Shown here piece after piece: positions 56,438-64,000 of a DNA stretch of 64,000 bases. The translations under genes were made by a program, and so were the position numbers. Below the pieces are notes generated by a model. The model was not told the DNA's origin. It ran no database searches and worked only from the letters and a program-made list of their open reading frames with translations. The stretch covers positions 25,880 through 89,879 of the forward strand of contig CAZVOE010000001.1 in NCBI GenBank assembly GCA_964628935.1, read 5' to 3'. Source of the DNA: CAYLHQ01 sp964628935. GTDB taxonomy: Bacteria; Acidobacteriota; Polarisedimenticolia; Polarisedimenticolales; DASRJG01. Position 1 is the stretch's first letter. The number at the start of each line of letters is the position of its first letter.

Positions 56438-58870
56438 ATGAGCGAGAAGGTCGAACCGCCGGTCTCGGCGGGCATCCCCGATCAGGTCTACGACGCCAGC
56501 AGCATCAAGGTCCTCGAGGGACTCGAAGCGGTCCGAGTGCGGCCGGCGATGTACATCGGCTCCACCGGGTCGATGGGGCTCCACCACCTCGTCTACGAGG
56601 TCGTGGACAACTCGATCGACGAGGCCCAAGCCGGTTACTGCAAGAACATCGACGTCGTGATCCATCTCGACAACTCCGTCACGGTCGTCGACGACGGACG
56701 CGGGATCCCCGTCGATTGGCATCCCACCGAGAACCGCCCTGCCGCCGAGGTCGTCCTCACGATGCTCCACGCTGGGGGGAAGTTCGAGAATTCCGCCTAC
56801 AAGGTATCGGGCGGGCTGCACGGGGTCGGCGTTTCGGTCGTGAACGCCCTGTCGGAGCGGCTCGAGGTCGAGATCTGGCGGGACGGGGGACACTTCCGCC
56901 AGGAGTACGAGCGAGGCAAGCCGGCGAGCGAGTTCCGGAGGGTCGGCGACACCGACCGCCGCGGAACCAAGATCACCTTCAAGCCCGACCCGCAGATCTT
57001 CGAGGAGCTCGTTTTCACCTACGAGACCCTCGCGCAGCGCCTTCGCGAGCTCGCGTTCCTGAACAAGGGTGTGCGGATCACGGTGCGGGACGAGCGGGAC
57101 GAAAAGCCAAGGGAAACCGAGTTTCTCTACCAGGGGGGGATCATCGAGTTCGTCGCCCACCTCAACAAGGCGCGGGGCACGCTGCACCCGAAGCCGATCT
57201 ACCTCGAGGGGGAATCCGAGGGGGTGATCCTCGAGATCGCGATGCAGTGGAACGACACCTACAACGAGACGATCTACACGTTCGCGAACTCGATCAACAC
57301 GATCGAAGGTGGGACCCACCTGGTCGGCTTCAAGACCGCGCTCACGCGGACGATCAACGCCTACCTCGCCCAGGCCAACCTGGGAAAGGACGCGAAGGAC
57401 GTCACGCTCCAGGGGGAGGACACGCGAGAGGGGCTCGTGGCGGTGATCTCCGTGAAGATCCCGAAGCCACAGTTCGAGGGGCAAACGAAGACGAAGCTCG
57501 GGAACTCGGAGGTGGCGGGACAGGTCCAGGCGCTCGTCAACGACAAGCTCGGCGCTTTCTTCGAGCAGAACCCGACGATCGCGCGCGCCATCGTCGGCAA
57601 GTGTGTCGAGGCGGCTCGGGCCCGGGAGGCCGCGCGCAAGGCCCGCGAGCTGACCCGCAGGAAGGGGGCGCTCGACTCCGGCTCGCTGCCCGGGAAGCTC
57701 GCCGACTGCCAGGAGCGCGACCCGGAGCGCTGCGAGCTCTACCTCGTCGAGGGGGACTCGGCGGGCGGGTCGGCGAAGCAGGGGCGCGATCGGCGGTTCC
57801 AGGCGATCCTCCCGCTCCGGGGGAAGATCCTGAACGTGGAGAAGGCCCGTTTCGACAAGATGCTCTCGCACGAGGAGATCCGGACGATCATCGCCGCGCT
57901 CGGAACGGGAATCGGCGAGGACGAGTTCGACCCTTCGAAGCTCCGTTACGGAAAGATCCTCATCATGACCGACGCGGACGTCGACGGGTCCCACATCCGC
58001 ACGCTCCTCCTCACCTTCTTCTACCGGCAGATGCGTGCGCTCATCGAGCGGGGGCACGTCTTCATCGCGCAACCGCCGCTTTACAAGGTGAAGCGCGGGA
58101 AGGAGGAGCGGTACCTCGCGAACGATCGGGAACTCGATGACTTCGTCGTGCGCAAGGCGACCGAGGAGCGCACGGTCGAGGTCCCCTCCCGAGGGATCTC
58201 GATCCGCGGCACGGAGCTCTACAACGTTCTCCGGGCCCTGGTCGACTACGAGCAAAACCTCGAGGGAATGCGCCGGATGGGGATCGACCGCCGGGTCGCC
58301 GAACTCGTCCTCGAGGGGGGGATCGCCGACAAGAGCGACTTCGCAGACGCCGCGCGTTTGGGAGATCTCGCCGACCGGATCCGCGCGCTCGGTCACGACG
58401 TGACCGGGCCGGCCCCCGACCCGGCGCACGACCTCCTGCAGCTACGAGTGCGATCGGCCTCCCGCGGCAAACGCGAGTTCGACGTCAACCTCGAATTCTG
58501 GCAAGCGGTCGAGATGCGGCAGATGCGCCGGATCCGCCCTACGATCTCCCCCTTGACCGTCGGGCCCCTGATCGTCCGCCAGAACGGCGAGGAGACCGTC
58601 CTCGAGAGCAAGGAGACCCTCCTCTCGCACCTGCTCGAGGTCGGGAGGCGCGGGTTGACGATCCAGCGCTACAAGGGTCTCGGCGAGATGAACCCCGACC
58701 AACTGTGGGAGACCACGATGGATCCGGCGCGCCGGAGCGTCCTGCAAGTGCGCATCGAGGACGCGGTCGAGGCCGACCGCCTCTTCTCGATCCTGATGGG
58801 GGACGCGGTGGAGCCGCGCCGCCAGTTCATCGAGGACAACGCGCTGGATGTGAGGAATCTCGATGTCTGA
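56438..58870 (+). CDS. gyrB: DNA gyrase subunit B
   Basis: An 810-aa subunit. ATG 56438 (MSEKVEPPVSAGIPDQVYDA) follows a GAGAGG site; an upstream in-frame GTG at 56384 is unlikely. GHKL ATPase motifs: VYEVVDNSIDEAQAG, VVDDGRGIPVDWH, KVSGGLHGVGVSVVNALSE. TOPRIM: LVEGDSAGGSAKQGRDRRFQ and IMTDADVDGSHIRTLLLTFF. The length and the long stretch after the TOPRIM domain (VRKATEERTVEV to about PTISPL) match the insert-bearing type found in proteobacteria. The C-terminal IQRYKGLGEMNPDQLWETTM is conserved. Confidence 0.98.
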   Translation: MSEKVEPPVSAGIPDQVYDASSIKVLEGLEAVRVRPAMYIGSTGSMGLHHLVYEVVDNSIDEAQAGYCKNIDVVIHLDNSVTVVDDGRGIPVDWHPTENRPAAEVVLTMLHAGGKFENSAYKVSGGLHGVGVSVVNALSERLEVEIWRDGGHFRQEYERGKPASEFRRVGDTDRRGTKITFKPDPQIFEELVFTYETLAQRLRELAFLNKGVRITVRDERDEKPRETEFLYQGGIIEFVAHLNKARGTLHPKPIYLEGESEGVILEIAMQWNDTYNETIYTFANSINTIEGGTHLVGFKTALTRTINAYLAQANLGKDAKDVTLQGEDTREGLVAVISVKIPKPQFEGQTKTKLGNSEVAGQVQALVNDKLGAFFEQNPTIARAIVGKCVEAARAREAARKARELTRRKGALDSGSLPGKLADCQERDPERCELYLVEGDSAGGSAKQGRDRRFQAILPLRGKILNVEKARFDKMLSHEEIRTIIAALGTGIGEDEFDPSKLRYGKILIMTDADVDGSHIRTLLLTFFYRQMRALIERGHVFIAQPPLYKVKRGKEERYLANDRELDDFVVRKATEERTVEVPSRGISIRGTELYNVLRALVDYEQNLEGMRRMGIDRRVAELVLEGGIADKSDFADAARLGDLADRIRALGHDVTGPAPDPAHDLLQLRVRSASRGKREFDVNLEFWQAVEMRQMRRIRPTISPLTVGPLIVRQNGEETVLESKETLLSHLLEVGRRGLTIQRYKGLGEMNPDQLWETTMDPARRSVLQVRIEDAVEADRLFSILMGDAVEPRRQFIEDNALDVRNLDV

Positions 58871-61382
58871 AGCCCAAGAAAACCGCATCCCGATCAACAT
58901 CGAAGAGGAGATGCGGCGATCGTATCTCGACTACGCGATGAGTGTGATCATCGGCCGCGCCCTCCCCGACGTGAGGGACGGGCTCAAGCCGGTGCACCGC
59001 CGCGTCCTCTACGCGATGTACGACACCGGCAACACCTACGACAAGCCGTACCGCAAGTCCGCGCGCGCCGTCGGGACCGTCATCGGGAAGTACCATCCCC
59101 ACGGAGACCAGGCCGTCTACGACACGATCGTCCGCCTCGCCCAGGACTTCTCGATGCGGTACACGCTCGTCGACGGGCAGGGGAACTTCGGGTCGGTCGA
59201 CGGCGACCCGCCGGCCGCGATGCGCTACACGGAGATCCGCCTCGAAAAGCTCGCCCACGAGATGCTGCGGGACATCGAGAAGGAGACGGTCGACTTCGGC
59301 CCGAACTACGACGGCTCCGAGGAGGAGCCGCTCGTTCTGCCGGCGGCTTTTCCGAATCTCCTCGTCAACGGTTCCTCGGGGATCGCGGTCGGCATGGCGA
59401 CGAACATGCCGCCCCACAACCTCGGGGAGGTCGTCGACGCGATCAAGATGTACGTCGCGAACAACGACGTCGAGTGGGAGGAGCTCATGGAGGTCCTCCC
59501 GGGCCCCGACTTCCCGACCGCCGCGACGATTTACGGCGTGCAGGGGATCCGGCAGGCCTACGCGACCGGCCGGGGGCGGATCGTCGTGCGGGGCCGTGCC
59601 TCGATCGAGGAGCTTCCGAACCGGCGCGACCGGTACGCGATCGTCGTTACGGAACTCCCCTACCAGGTCAACAAGGCCCAACTCATCGAGGAAATCGCCG
59701 CCCTCGTCCGGGACAAGAAGATCGAGGGGATCAGCGACATCCGCGACGAGTCCGACCGGGACGGCATCCGCGTGGTCCTGGAGCTCAAGCGGGACGAGAA
59801 CCCCGGCGTCATCCTGAACAAGCTCTATAAGTTCACGAAGCTCCAGTCGACCTTCGGCGTGATCTCGCTCGCGATCGTCAATGGAAAGCCGGTCGTGCTT
59901 CCGCTGAAGGACCTGATCCGTCACTTCGTGGACTTCCGCCGCGAGGTGATCGTACGGCGCACCCAGTACGACCTCCGGAAAGCCGAGGAACGGGCCCACA
60001 TCCTCGAGGGGCTCAAGATCGCGATCGACCACCTCGACGAGGTGATCGAGCTGATCCGCCGGTCGAAGACCCCGCCCGACGCGAAGGAGGCCCTCAAGGG
60101 GCGATTCGGTTTTTCGGACGTCCAGGCGCAGGCGATCCTCGACATGCGGCTCCAGAGGCTCACGGGTCTCGAGCGGCAGAAGATCGTCGAGGAGTACGAG
60201 GAGACGCTGAAACTGATCGAGCGCCTCCGCCAGATCCTCGACAGCGAAGCGCTCCAGCTCCGGATCGTCGTGGAGGAGCTCGAGAGGCTCAAGGCCGAGT
60301 TCGGCGACGCACGACGCACCGAGATCGTGCCGGACGAGGGAGAGATCTCCCTCGAGGACCTCATCCGCGAAGAGGAAGTCGTCATCACGGTGTCCCACAC
60401 CGGATACATCAAGCGGACGGCGCTTTCGACCTACCGTTCCCAGCGCCGCGGCGGCAAGGGGCGCATCGGGATGACGACGCGCGCCGAGGACGCGGTGCAG
60501 CACCTCTTCGTCGCCTCGACCCACGACTACATCCTCGTCTTCACCACGAGCGGGCGCCTCTACTGGCTCAAGGTGCACGAGATCCCCGACGTCTCTTCAA
60601 CGGGGCGCGGGAAACCGGTCGTCAACCTGATCCAGATCGGCGCCGACGAGAAGGTGGCGGCGATGCTCTCGGTCCGCGATTTTCCCGAGGGGCAGTACGT
60701 CGTCATGGCGACGCGGCAGGGCGTCATCAAGAAGACCCCGCTTTCGGCCTTCGCGAACCCTCGCGCGAGCGGGATCATCGCCCTCGGGCTCGAGGAGGGG
60801 GACACGGTCCTCGGCGTCGGCCGCTCCGACGGCGAGGCCGAGATCTTCGTCGCGACCGCCTCCGGCAAGTCGATTCGATTCAAGGAGGCCGACGTCCGCC
60901 CGATGGGGCGCACCGCCCGGGGCGTCATCGCGATCCGCCTCGCCCCCGGGGACGAGGTCGTCGAGATGGACGTCCTCTCCGGGAAACCCGACATCCTCTC
61001 GGTCACCGAGAACGGCTACGGCAAGCGCACCGCGATCGGCGAATACCGGCTCCAGGGGCGCGGCGGCTCCGGCATCATCAACATCCGGGCGACCGCGCGG
61101 AACGGGAGGGTCGTCGCCGCGACCGAGGTCCAGGACGACGACCAGATCCTGATGATGACGGCGAACGGCAAGATCATCCGGATGGACGTGAGCGGCATCA
61201 GCCGTATCGGACGCGCGACCCAGGGGGTCCGGCTGATTCAGCTGGACGAAGGCGACCGCGTCGTGGCGGCGATTCCGACGGCCGAGCGAGAGGAGGAGGG
61301 GACGTCGGCGCCGGTGCAGACCGCGCCCGACCCCGACGATCTGCCCGCCGAGGACGAGGCGGATGCGGAGGAGGAATCGTGA
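58863..61382 (+). CDS. gyrA: DNA gyrase subunit A
   Basis: An 839-aa subunit overlapping gyrB by 8 nt. The N-terminal half shows GKYHPHGDQAVYDTIVRLAQ and the catalytic Tyr122 (AAMRYTEIRL). At residue 83, where E. coli has the quinolone-contact Ser, this protein has Gln; Asp87 is kept. The GyrA box QRRGGKGRIG near residue 525 marks a true gyrase. Beta-pinwheel blades fill the C-terminal third, ending in an acidic tail (DEADAEEES). It supplies negative supercoiling with GyrB. Confidence 0.98.
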   Translation: MSEAQENRIPINIEEEMRRSYLDYAMSVIIGRALPDVRDGLKPVHRRVLYAMYDTGNTYDKPYRKSARAVGTVIGKYHPHGDQAVYDTIVRLAQDFSMRYTLVDGQGNFGSVDGDPPAAMRYTEIRLEKLAHEMLRDIEKETVDFGPNYDGSEEEPLVLPAAFPNLLVNGSSGIAVGMATNMPPHNLGEVVDAIKMYVANNDVEWEELMEVLPGPDFPTAATIYGVQGIRQAYATGRGRIVVRGRASIEELPNRRDRYAIVVTELPYQVNKAQLIEEIAALVRDKKIEGISDIRDESDRDGIRVVLELKRDENPGVILNKLYKFTKLQSTFGVISLAIVNGKPVVLPLKDLIRHFVDFRREVIVRRTQYDLRKAEERAHILEGLKIAIDHLDEVIELIRRSKTPPDAKEALKGRFGFSDVQAQAILDMRLQRLTGLERQKIVEEYEETLKLIERLRQILDSEALQLRIVVEELERLKAEFGDARRTEIVPDEGEISLEDLIREEEVVITVSHTGYIKRTALSTYRSQRRGGKGRIGMTTRAEDAVQHLFVASTHDYILVFTTSGRLYWLKVHEIPDVSSTGRGKPVVNLIQIGADEKVAAMLSVRDFPEGQYVVMATRQGVIKKTPLSAFANPRASGIIALGLEEGDTVLGVGRSDGEAEIFVATASGKSIRFKEADVRPMGRTARGVIAIRLAPGDEVVEMDVLSGKPDILSVTENGYGKRTAIGEYRLQGRGGSGIINIRATARNGRVVAATEVQDDDQILMMTANGKIIRMDVSGISRIGRATQGVRLIQLDEGDRVVAAIPTAEREEEGTSAPVQTAPDPDDLPAEDEADAEEES

Positions 61383-62023
61383 AATTCTTCATCGACACCG
61401 CGAACATCGACGAGATCCGCGAGGCCTCGTCCCTCGGGATCGTGGACGGCGTCACGACGAACCCGAGCCTCGTCGCGAAGGAGGGGCGCGACTTCGGCCA
61501 GGTCCTCCGAGAGATCGTGAGCCTCGTGAACGGCCCGATCTCGGCGGAGGTCACGGCGCTCGACGCCACCGGCATGGTCAGGCAAGGACGCGAACTCGCG
61601 GCGATTCACCCGAACGTCGTGGTCAAGATCCCTCTCACGAAGGAGGGGCTCAAGGCCTGCAAGACCCTCCGCAGCGACGACATCCCGGTCAATGTGACCC
61701 TGTGCTTTTCGGCTTCGCAGGCGCTCCTCGCCGCGAAGTGCGGGGCGAGTTACGTCAGCCCGTTCGTCGGCCGGCTCGACGACGTATCGGAAGAAGGAAT
61801 GGACCTCATCCGGACGATCCGGGCGATCTACGACAACTACGGCTTCGAGACGGAGATCCTGGCCGCGTCGATCCGCCACCCACTCCACGTGGTCGATTCG
61901 GCCCTCGCCGGGGCCGACGTCGCCACGATGCCGTTCAAGGTCATGATGCAGCTCTACGAGCACCCACTCACCGACGTCGGTCTCCGGAAGTTCCTCGCCG
62001 ACTGGGAAAAGCTGAAGACGTAG
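61379..62023 (+). CDS. Transaldolase / fructose-6-phosphate aldolase family enzyme
   Basis: A 214-aa class I aldolase of the small transaldolase (TalC/MipB) type from GTG 61379, overlapping gyrA (GTGA). MKFFIDTANIDEIREASSLG, GVTTNPSLVAKEG, VVKIPLTKEGLKAC (Schiff-base Lys near residue 83) and CFSASQALLAAKCGASYVSP are conserved. In most genomes the enzyme transfers a dihydroxyacetone unit in the pentose phosphate route; a few cleave fructose 6-phosphate. The coupling to gyrA is unexplained. Confidence 0.92.
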   Translation: MKFFIDTANIDEIREASSLGIVDGVTTNPSLVAKEGRDFGQVLREIVSLVNGPISAEVTALDATGMVRQGRELAAIHPNVVVKIPLTKEGLKACKTLRSDDIPVNVTLCFSASQALLAAKCGASYVSPFVGRLDDVSEEGMDLIRTIRAIYDNYGFETEILAASIRHPLHVVDSALAGADVATMPFKVMMQLYEHPLTDVGLRKFLADWEKLKT

Positions 62024-62039
62024 AGCGCTCGAGGGGGCC

Positions 62040-63590
62040 ATGTCCGACTCACCGATGAGCGAGCTGAGGCGCCGTTACGCCCTGTCCCGGCAAGGCGGAG
62101 GGGCCGAGCGGGTCGCGAAGCAGCACGAGGCGGGGAAGCTCACGGCGCGGGAACGGCTCGAGGTCTTCCTCGACCCCGGCTCCTTCGAGGAACTCGACGC
62201 CCTCGTCGTCCACCGGAACCGCGACTTCGGGACCGACAAGATCCGGATCCCGGGCGACGGCGTCGTCACGGGCCACGGCCGCGTGGACGGTCGGCCGGTC
62301 TTCGTCTTCGCGCAGGACTTCACCGTCTTCGGCGGATCGCTTTCCGAGACCTTCGCCGCGAAGGTCTGCAAGATCATGGACCTCGCGATGAAGGCGGGGG
62401 CTCCAGTCGTCGGCCTGAACGACAGCGGCGGCGCGCGGATTCAGGAGGGAGTGGTCTCGCTCGCGGGCTACGCCGACATCTTCCTCCGGAACACGCTCGC
62501 GTCGGGTGTGATCCCGCAGCTCTCCCTGATCATGGGGCCGTGCGCGGGGGGCGCGGTCTACTCCCCGGCGATCACCGACTTCACGATCATGGTGCGCGAC
62601 ACGTCGTACATGTTCATCACGGGCCCCGACGTGATTCGGACCGTGACCCACGAGGAGGTCACGAAGGAAAAGCTCGGCGGCGCCATGACCCACAACCAGG
62701 TCTCGGGGGTCGCGCACTTCGCCGCCGCCAACGACCGGGACGCCCTCCTCCTCGCGCGAGAGATTCTCTCCTACCTCCCCTCCAACAACATGGAGGACCC
62801 GCCGTTCGCGCCCACCGCCGACCCCGAGGACCGGGCGGACGCGACTCTCGACTCCCTCGTCCCGCCGAACCCGAACCAGCCCTACGACATCAAGAAGGCG
62901 ATCCGGGCCGTGGTGGACGACGGGAAGTTCCTCGAGGTCCACGAGCACTACGCGAAGAACATCGTGGTCGGTTTCGCGCGCCTCGGTGGAAAGTCGGTCG
63001 GGATCGTGGCGAACCAACCGGCTGTCCTCGCCGGGTGCCTCGACATCGACGCCTCGATCAAGGGGGCGCGGTTCGTCCGCTTCTGCGACTGCTTCAATCT
63101 TCCGCTCATCACGTTCGAGGACGTCCCGGGTTTCCTCCCCGGGACCGAGCAGGAGTTCGGGGGGATCATCCTCCACGGTGCGAAGCTCCTCTACGCCTTC
63201 GCGGAGGCGACCGTTCCGAAGATCACCGTGATCACCCGGAAGGCTTACGGCGGCGCCTACTGCGTCATGAGCTCGAAGCACATCCGGGCCGACTTCAACT
63301 ACGCGTGGCCCACGGCCGAGATCGCGGTGATGGGGCCCGAGGGGGCGGTGAACATCATCCACCGGAGCGCGATCGCCGCCGCCGGAGAGAAGGCGGAAGA
63401 GGTCCGCGCCGAGAAGGTCCGGGAGTACCGGGACAAGTTCGCGAACCCCTGGGTCGCGGCCGAGCGCGGTTACGTCGACGAGGTCATCGAGCCCGCGGCG
63501 ACGCGGCGGAAGCTGATCACCTCGCTTCGCGTCCTCGAGCACAAGCGCGACTCGAACCCGCCCCGCAAGCACGGAAACATCCCCCTGTGA
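62040..63590 (+). CDS. pccB: Acyl-CoA (propionyl/acetyl-CoA) carboxylase carboxyltransferase subunit
   Basis: A 516-aa subunit. LDPGSFEELDALVVHRNRDF opens it, followed by GDGVVTGHGRVDGRPVFVFA, GAPVVGLNDSGGARIQEGVV and MGPCAGGAVYSPAITDF, both crotonase-like oxyanion-hole regions. The second half includes PGFLPGTEQEFGGIILHGAK. It transfers carboxyl from biotin to acyl-CoA. A biotin carboxylase gene overlaps by 4 nt, so an acetyl/propionyl-CoA carboxylase is assembled. It may serve propionate, branched-chain amino-acid or 3-hydroxypropionate routes; substrate not certain. Confidence 0.95.
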   Translation: MSDSPMSELRRRYALSRQGGGAERVAKQHEAGKLTARERLEVFLDPGSFEELDALVVHRNRDFGTDKIRIPGDGVVTGHGRVDGRPVFVFAQDFTVFGGSLSETFAAKVCKIMDLAMKAGAPVVGLNDSGGARIQEGVVSLAGYADIFLRNTLASGVIPQLSLIMGPCAGGAVYSPAITDFTIMVRDTSYMFITGPDVIRTVTHEEVTKEKLGGAMTHNQVSGVAHFAAANDRDALLLAREILSYLPSNNMEDPPFAPTADPEDRADATLDSLVPPNPNQPYDIKKAIRAVVDDGKFLEVHEHYAKNIVVGFARLGGKSVGIVANQPAVLAGCLDIDASIKGARFVRFCDCFNLPLITFEDVPGFLPGTEQEFGGIILHGAKLLYAFAEATVPKITVITRKAYGGAYCVMSSKHIRADFNYAWPTAEIAVMGPEGAVNIIHRSAIAAAGEKAEEVRAEKVREYRDKFANPWVAAERGYVDEVIEPAATRRKLITSLRVLEHKRDSNPPRKHGNIPL

Positions 63591-64000
63591 GCGGAAAGGC
63601 GCCCTTCCAAAAGGTCCTCATCGCGAACCGGGGCGAGATCGCGGTCCGGATCATCCGCGCCTGCCACGAGATCGGGATCCGCACCGTCGCCGTCTACTCG
63701 GAGGCCGACCGCGACGCCCTCCACGTTCGTTTCGCCCACGAGGCGGTCCTCCTCGGGCCTCCCCCGTCGTCGGAGTCGTACTTGAGGATCGACCGCATCG
63801 TCGAGGCGGCGAAGAAGACCGGCGCCCAGGCGGTCCACCCCGGCTACGGCTTCCTCGCCGAGAACCCCGATCTCCCCCGCGCCTGCGAGGAGGCCGGGCT
63901 CGTCTTCATCGGCCCTCCCGCCGAGGCGATGGAGGCGATGGGGGACAAGGTGCGGGCGCGCGCGAAGATGGTCGCGGCGGGGGTCCCGGTCGTTCCCGGC
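63587..64000 (+). CDS. Acyl-CoA carboxylase biotin carboxylase subunit, truncated by window end
   Basis: GTG 63587 overlaps the pccB stop (GTGA). The first 138 residues are visible: KVLIANRGEIAVRIIRACHE, VAVYSEADRDALHVRFAHEA and HPGYGFLAENPDLPRACEEA, the N-terminal pre-ATP-grasp part of biotin carboxylases, then GPPAEAMEAMGDKVRARAKM, the start of the ATP-grasp domain. A fused biotin-carboxyl-carrier region may lie outside the window. With pccB it makes one enzyme. Confidence 0.93.
   Translation, partial: MSGKAPFQKVLIANRGEIAVRIIRACHEIGIRTVAVYSEADRDALHVRFAHEAVLLGPPPSSESYLRIDRIVEAAKKTGAQAVHPGYGFLAENPDLPRACEEAGLVFIGPPAEAMEAMGDKVRARAKMVAAGVPVVPG

Overview
This is a GC-rich bacterial chromosome window centred on the replication origin. 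A run of ten Ns at 2880-2889 marks a draft assembly. The gene set is that of a Gram-negative cell: SurA-type chaperones, a lipopolysaccharide heptose nucleotidyltransferase, HlyD/MacA adaptors and lipoproteins. A Hfq-like/SurA/Mfd cluster, a bactofilin beside parAB, many GTGA start-stop overlaps and secreted proteins with a degenerate Fn3-like tail make me favour Acidobacteriota or a neighbouring phylum. That placement is inference; no rRNA gene is present to prove it.

Left part (1-18 kb), accessory and envelope genes: a truncated serine beta-lactamase-fold hydrolase, a small F420-dependent-reductase-like protein, a MacA-like adaptor with two MacB-like permeases but no ATPase, an LTA-synthase-like sulfatase coupled to an SGNH hydrolase, a decayed oligoendopeptidase F plus a possible DUF4382 remnant (8.8-10.0 kb), YceI, a large secreted glycosidase-like protein, a matrixin metalloprotease with a secreted partner, and a Pit phosphate transporter with its DUF47 partner.

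Middle (17.6-31.2 kb), a minus-strand series: the F1 part of ATP synthase (atpH-A-G-D-C) runs without a break into a periplasmic binding lipoprotein, a GT2 glycosyltransferase, rfaE2, mfd, a SurA-like lipoprotein and SurA. Five successive junctions from atpC onward are 4-nt start/stop overlaps. An Hfq-like protein with a long N-terminal extension lies beyond. The F0 genes are not in the window.

Partition region (30.8-33.6 kb): bactofilin, parB, parA, two perfect parS sites, and five copies of an 18-bp palindrome in two clusters on an exact 30-bp pitch that bracket parAB. A 1504-aa beta-helix surface protein, an iron-uptake operon (membrane-anchored DtxR-FeoA-FeoA regulator plus FeoB, with a recognisable promoter/operator), an OPT transporter and a secreted protein of unknown function follow.

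Origin region (44.5-64 kb): rsmG, mnmG, mnmE, jag, yidC, yidD, rnpA and rpmH on the minus strand; a candidate oriC at 52.05-52.48 kb; then dnaA, dnaN, recF, gyrB, gyrA, a transaldolase-like aldolase and an acyl-CoA carboxylase pair on the plus strand. Genes diverge from the origin, so most are co-oriented with replication.
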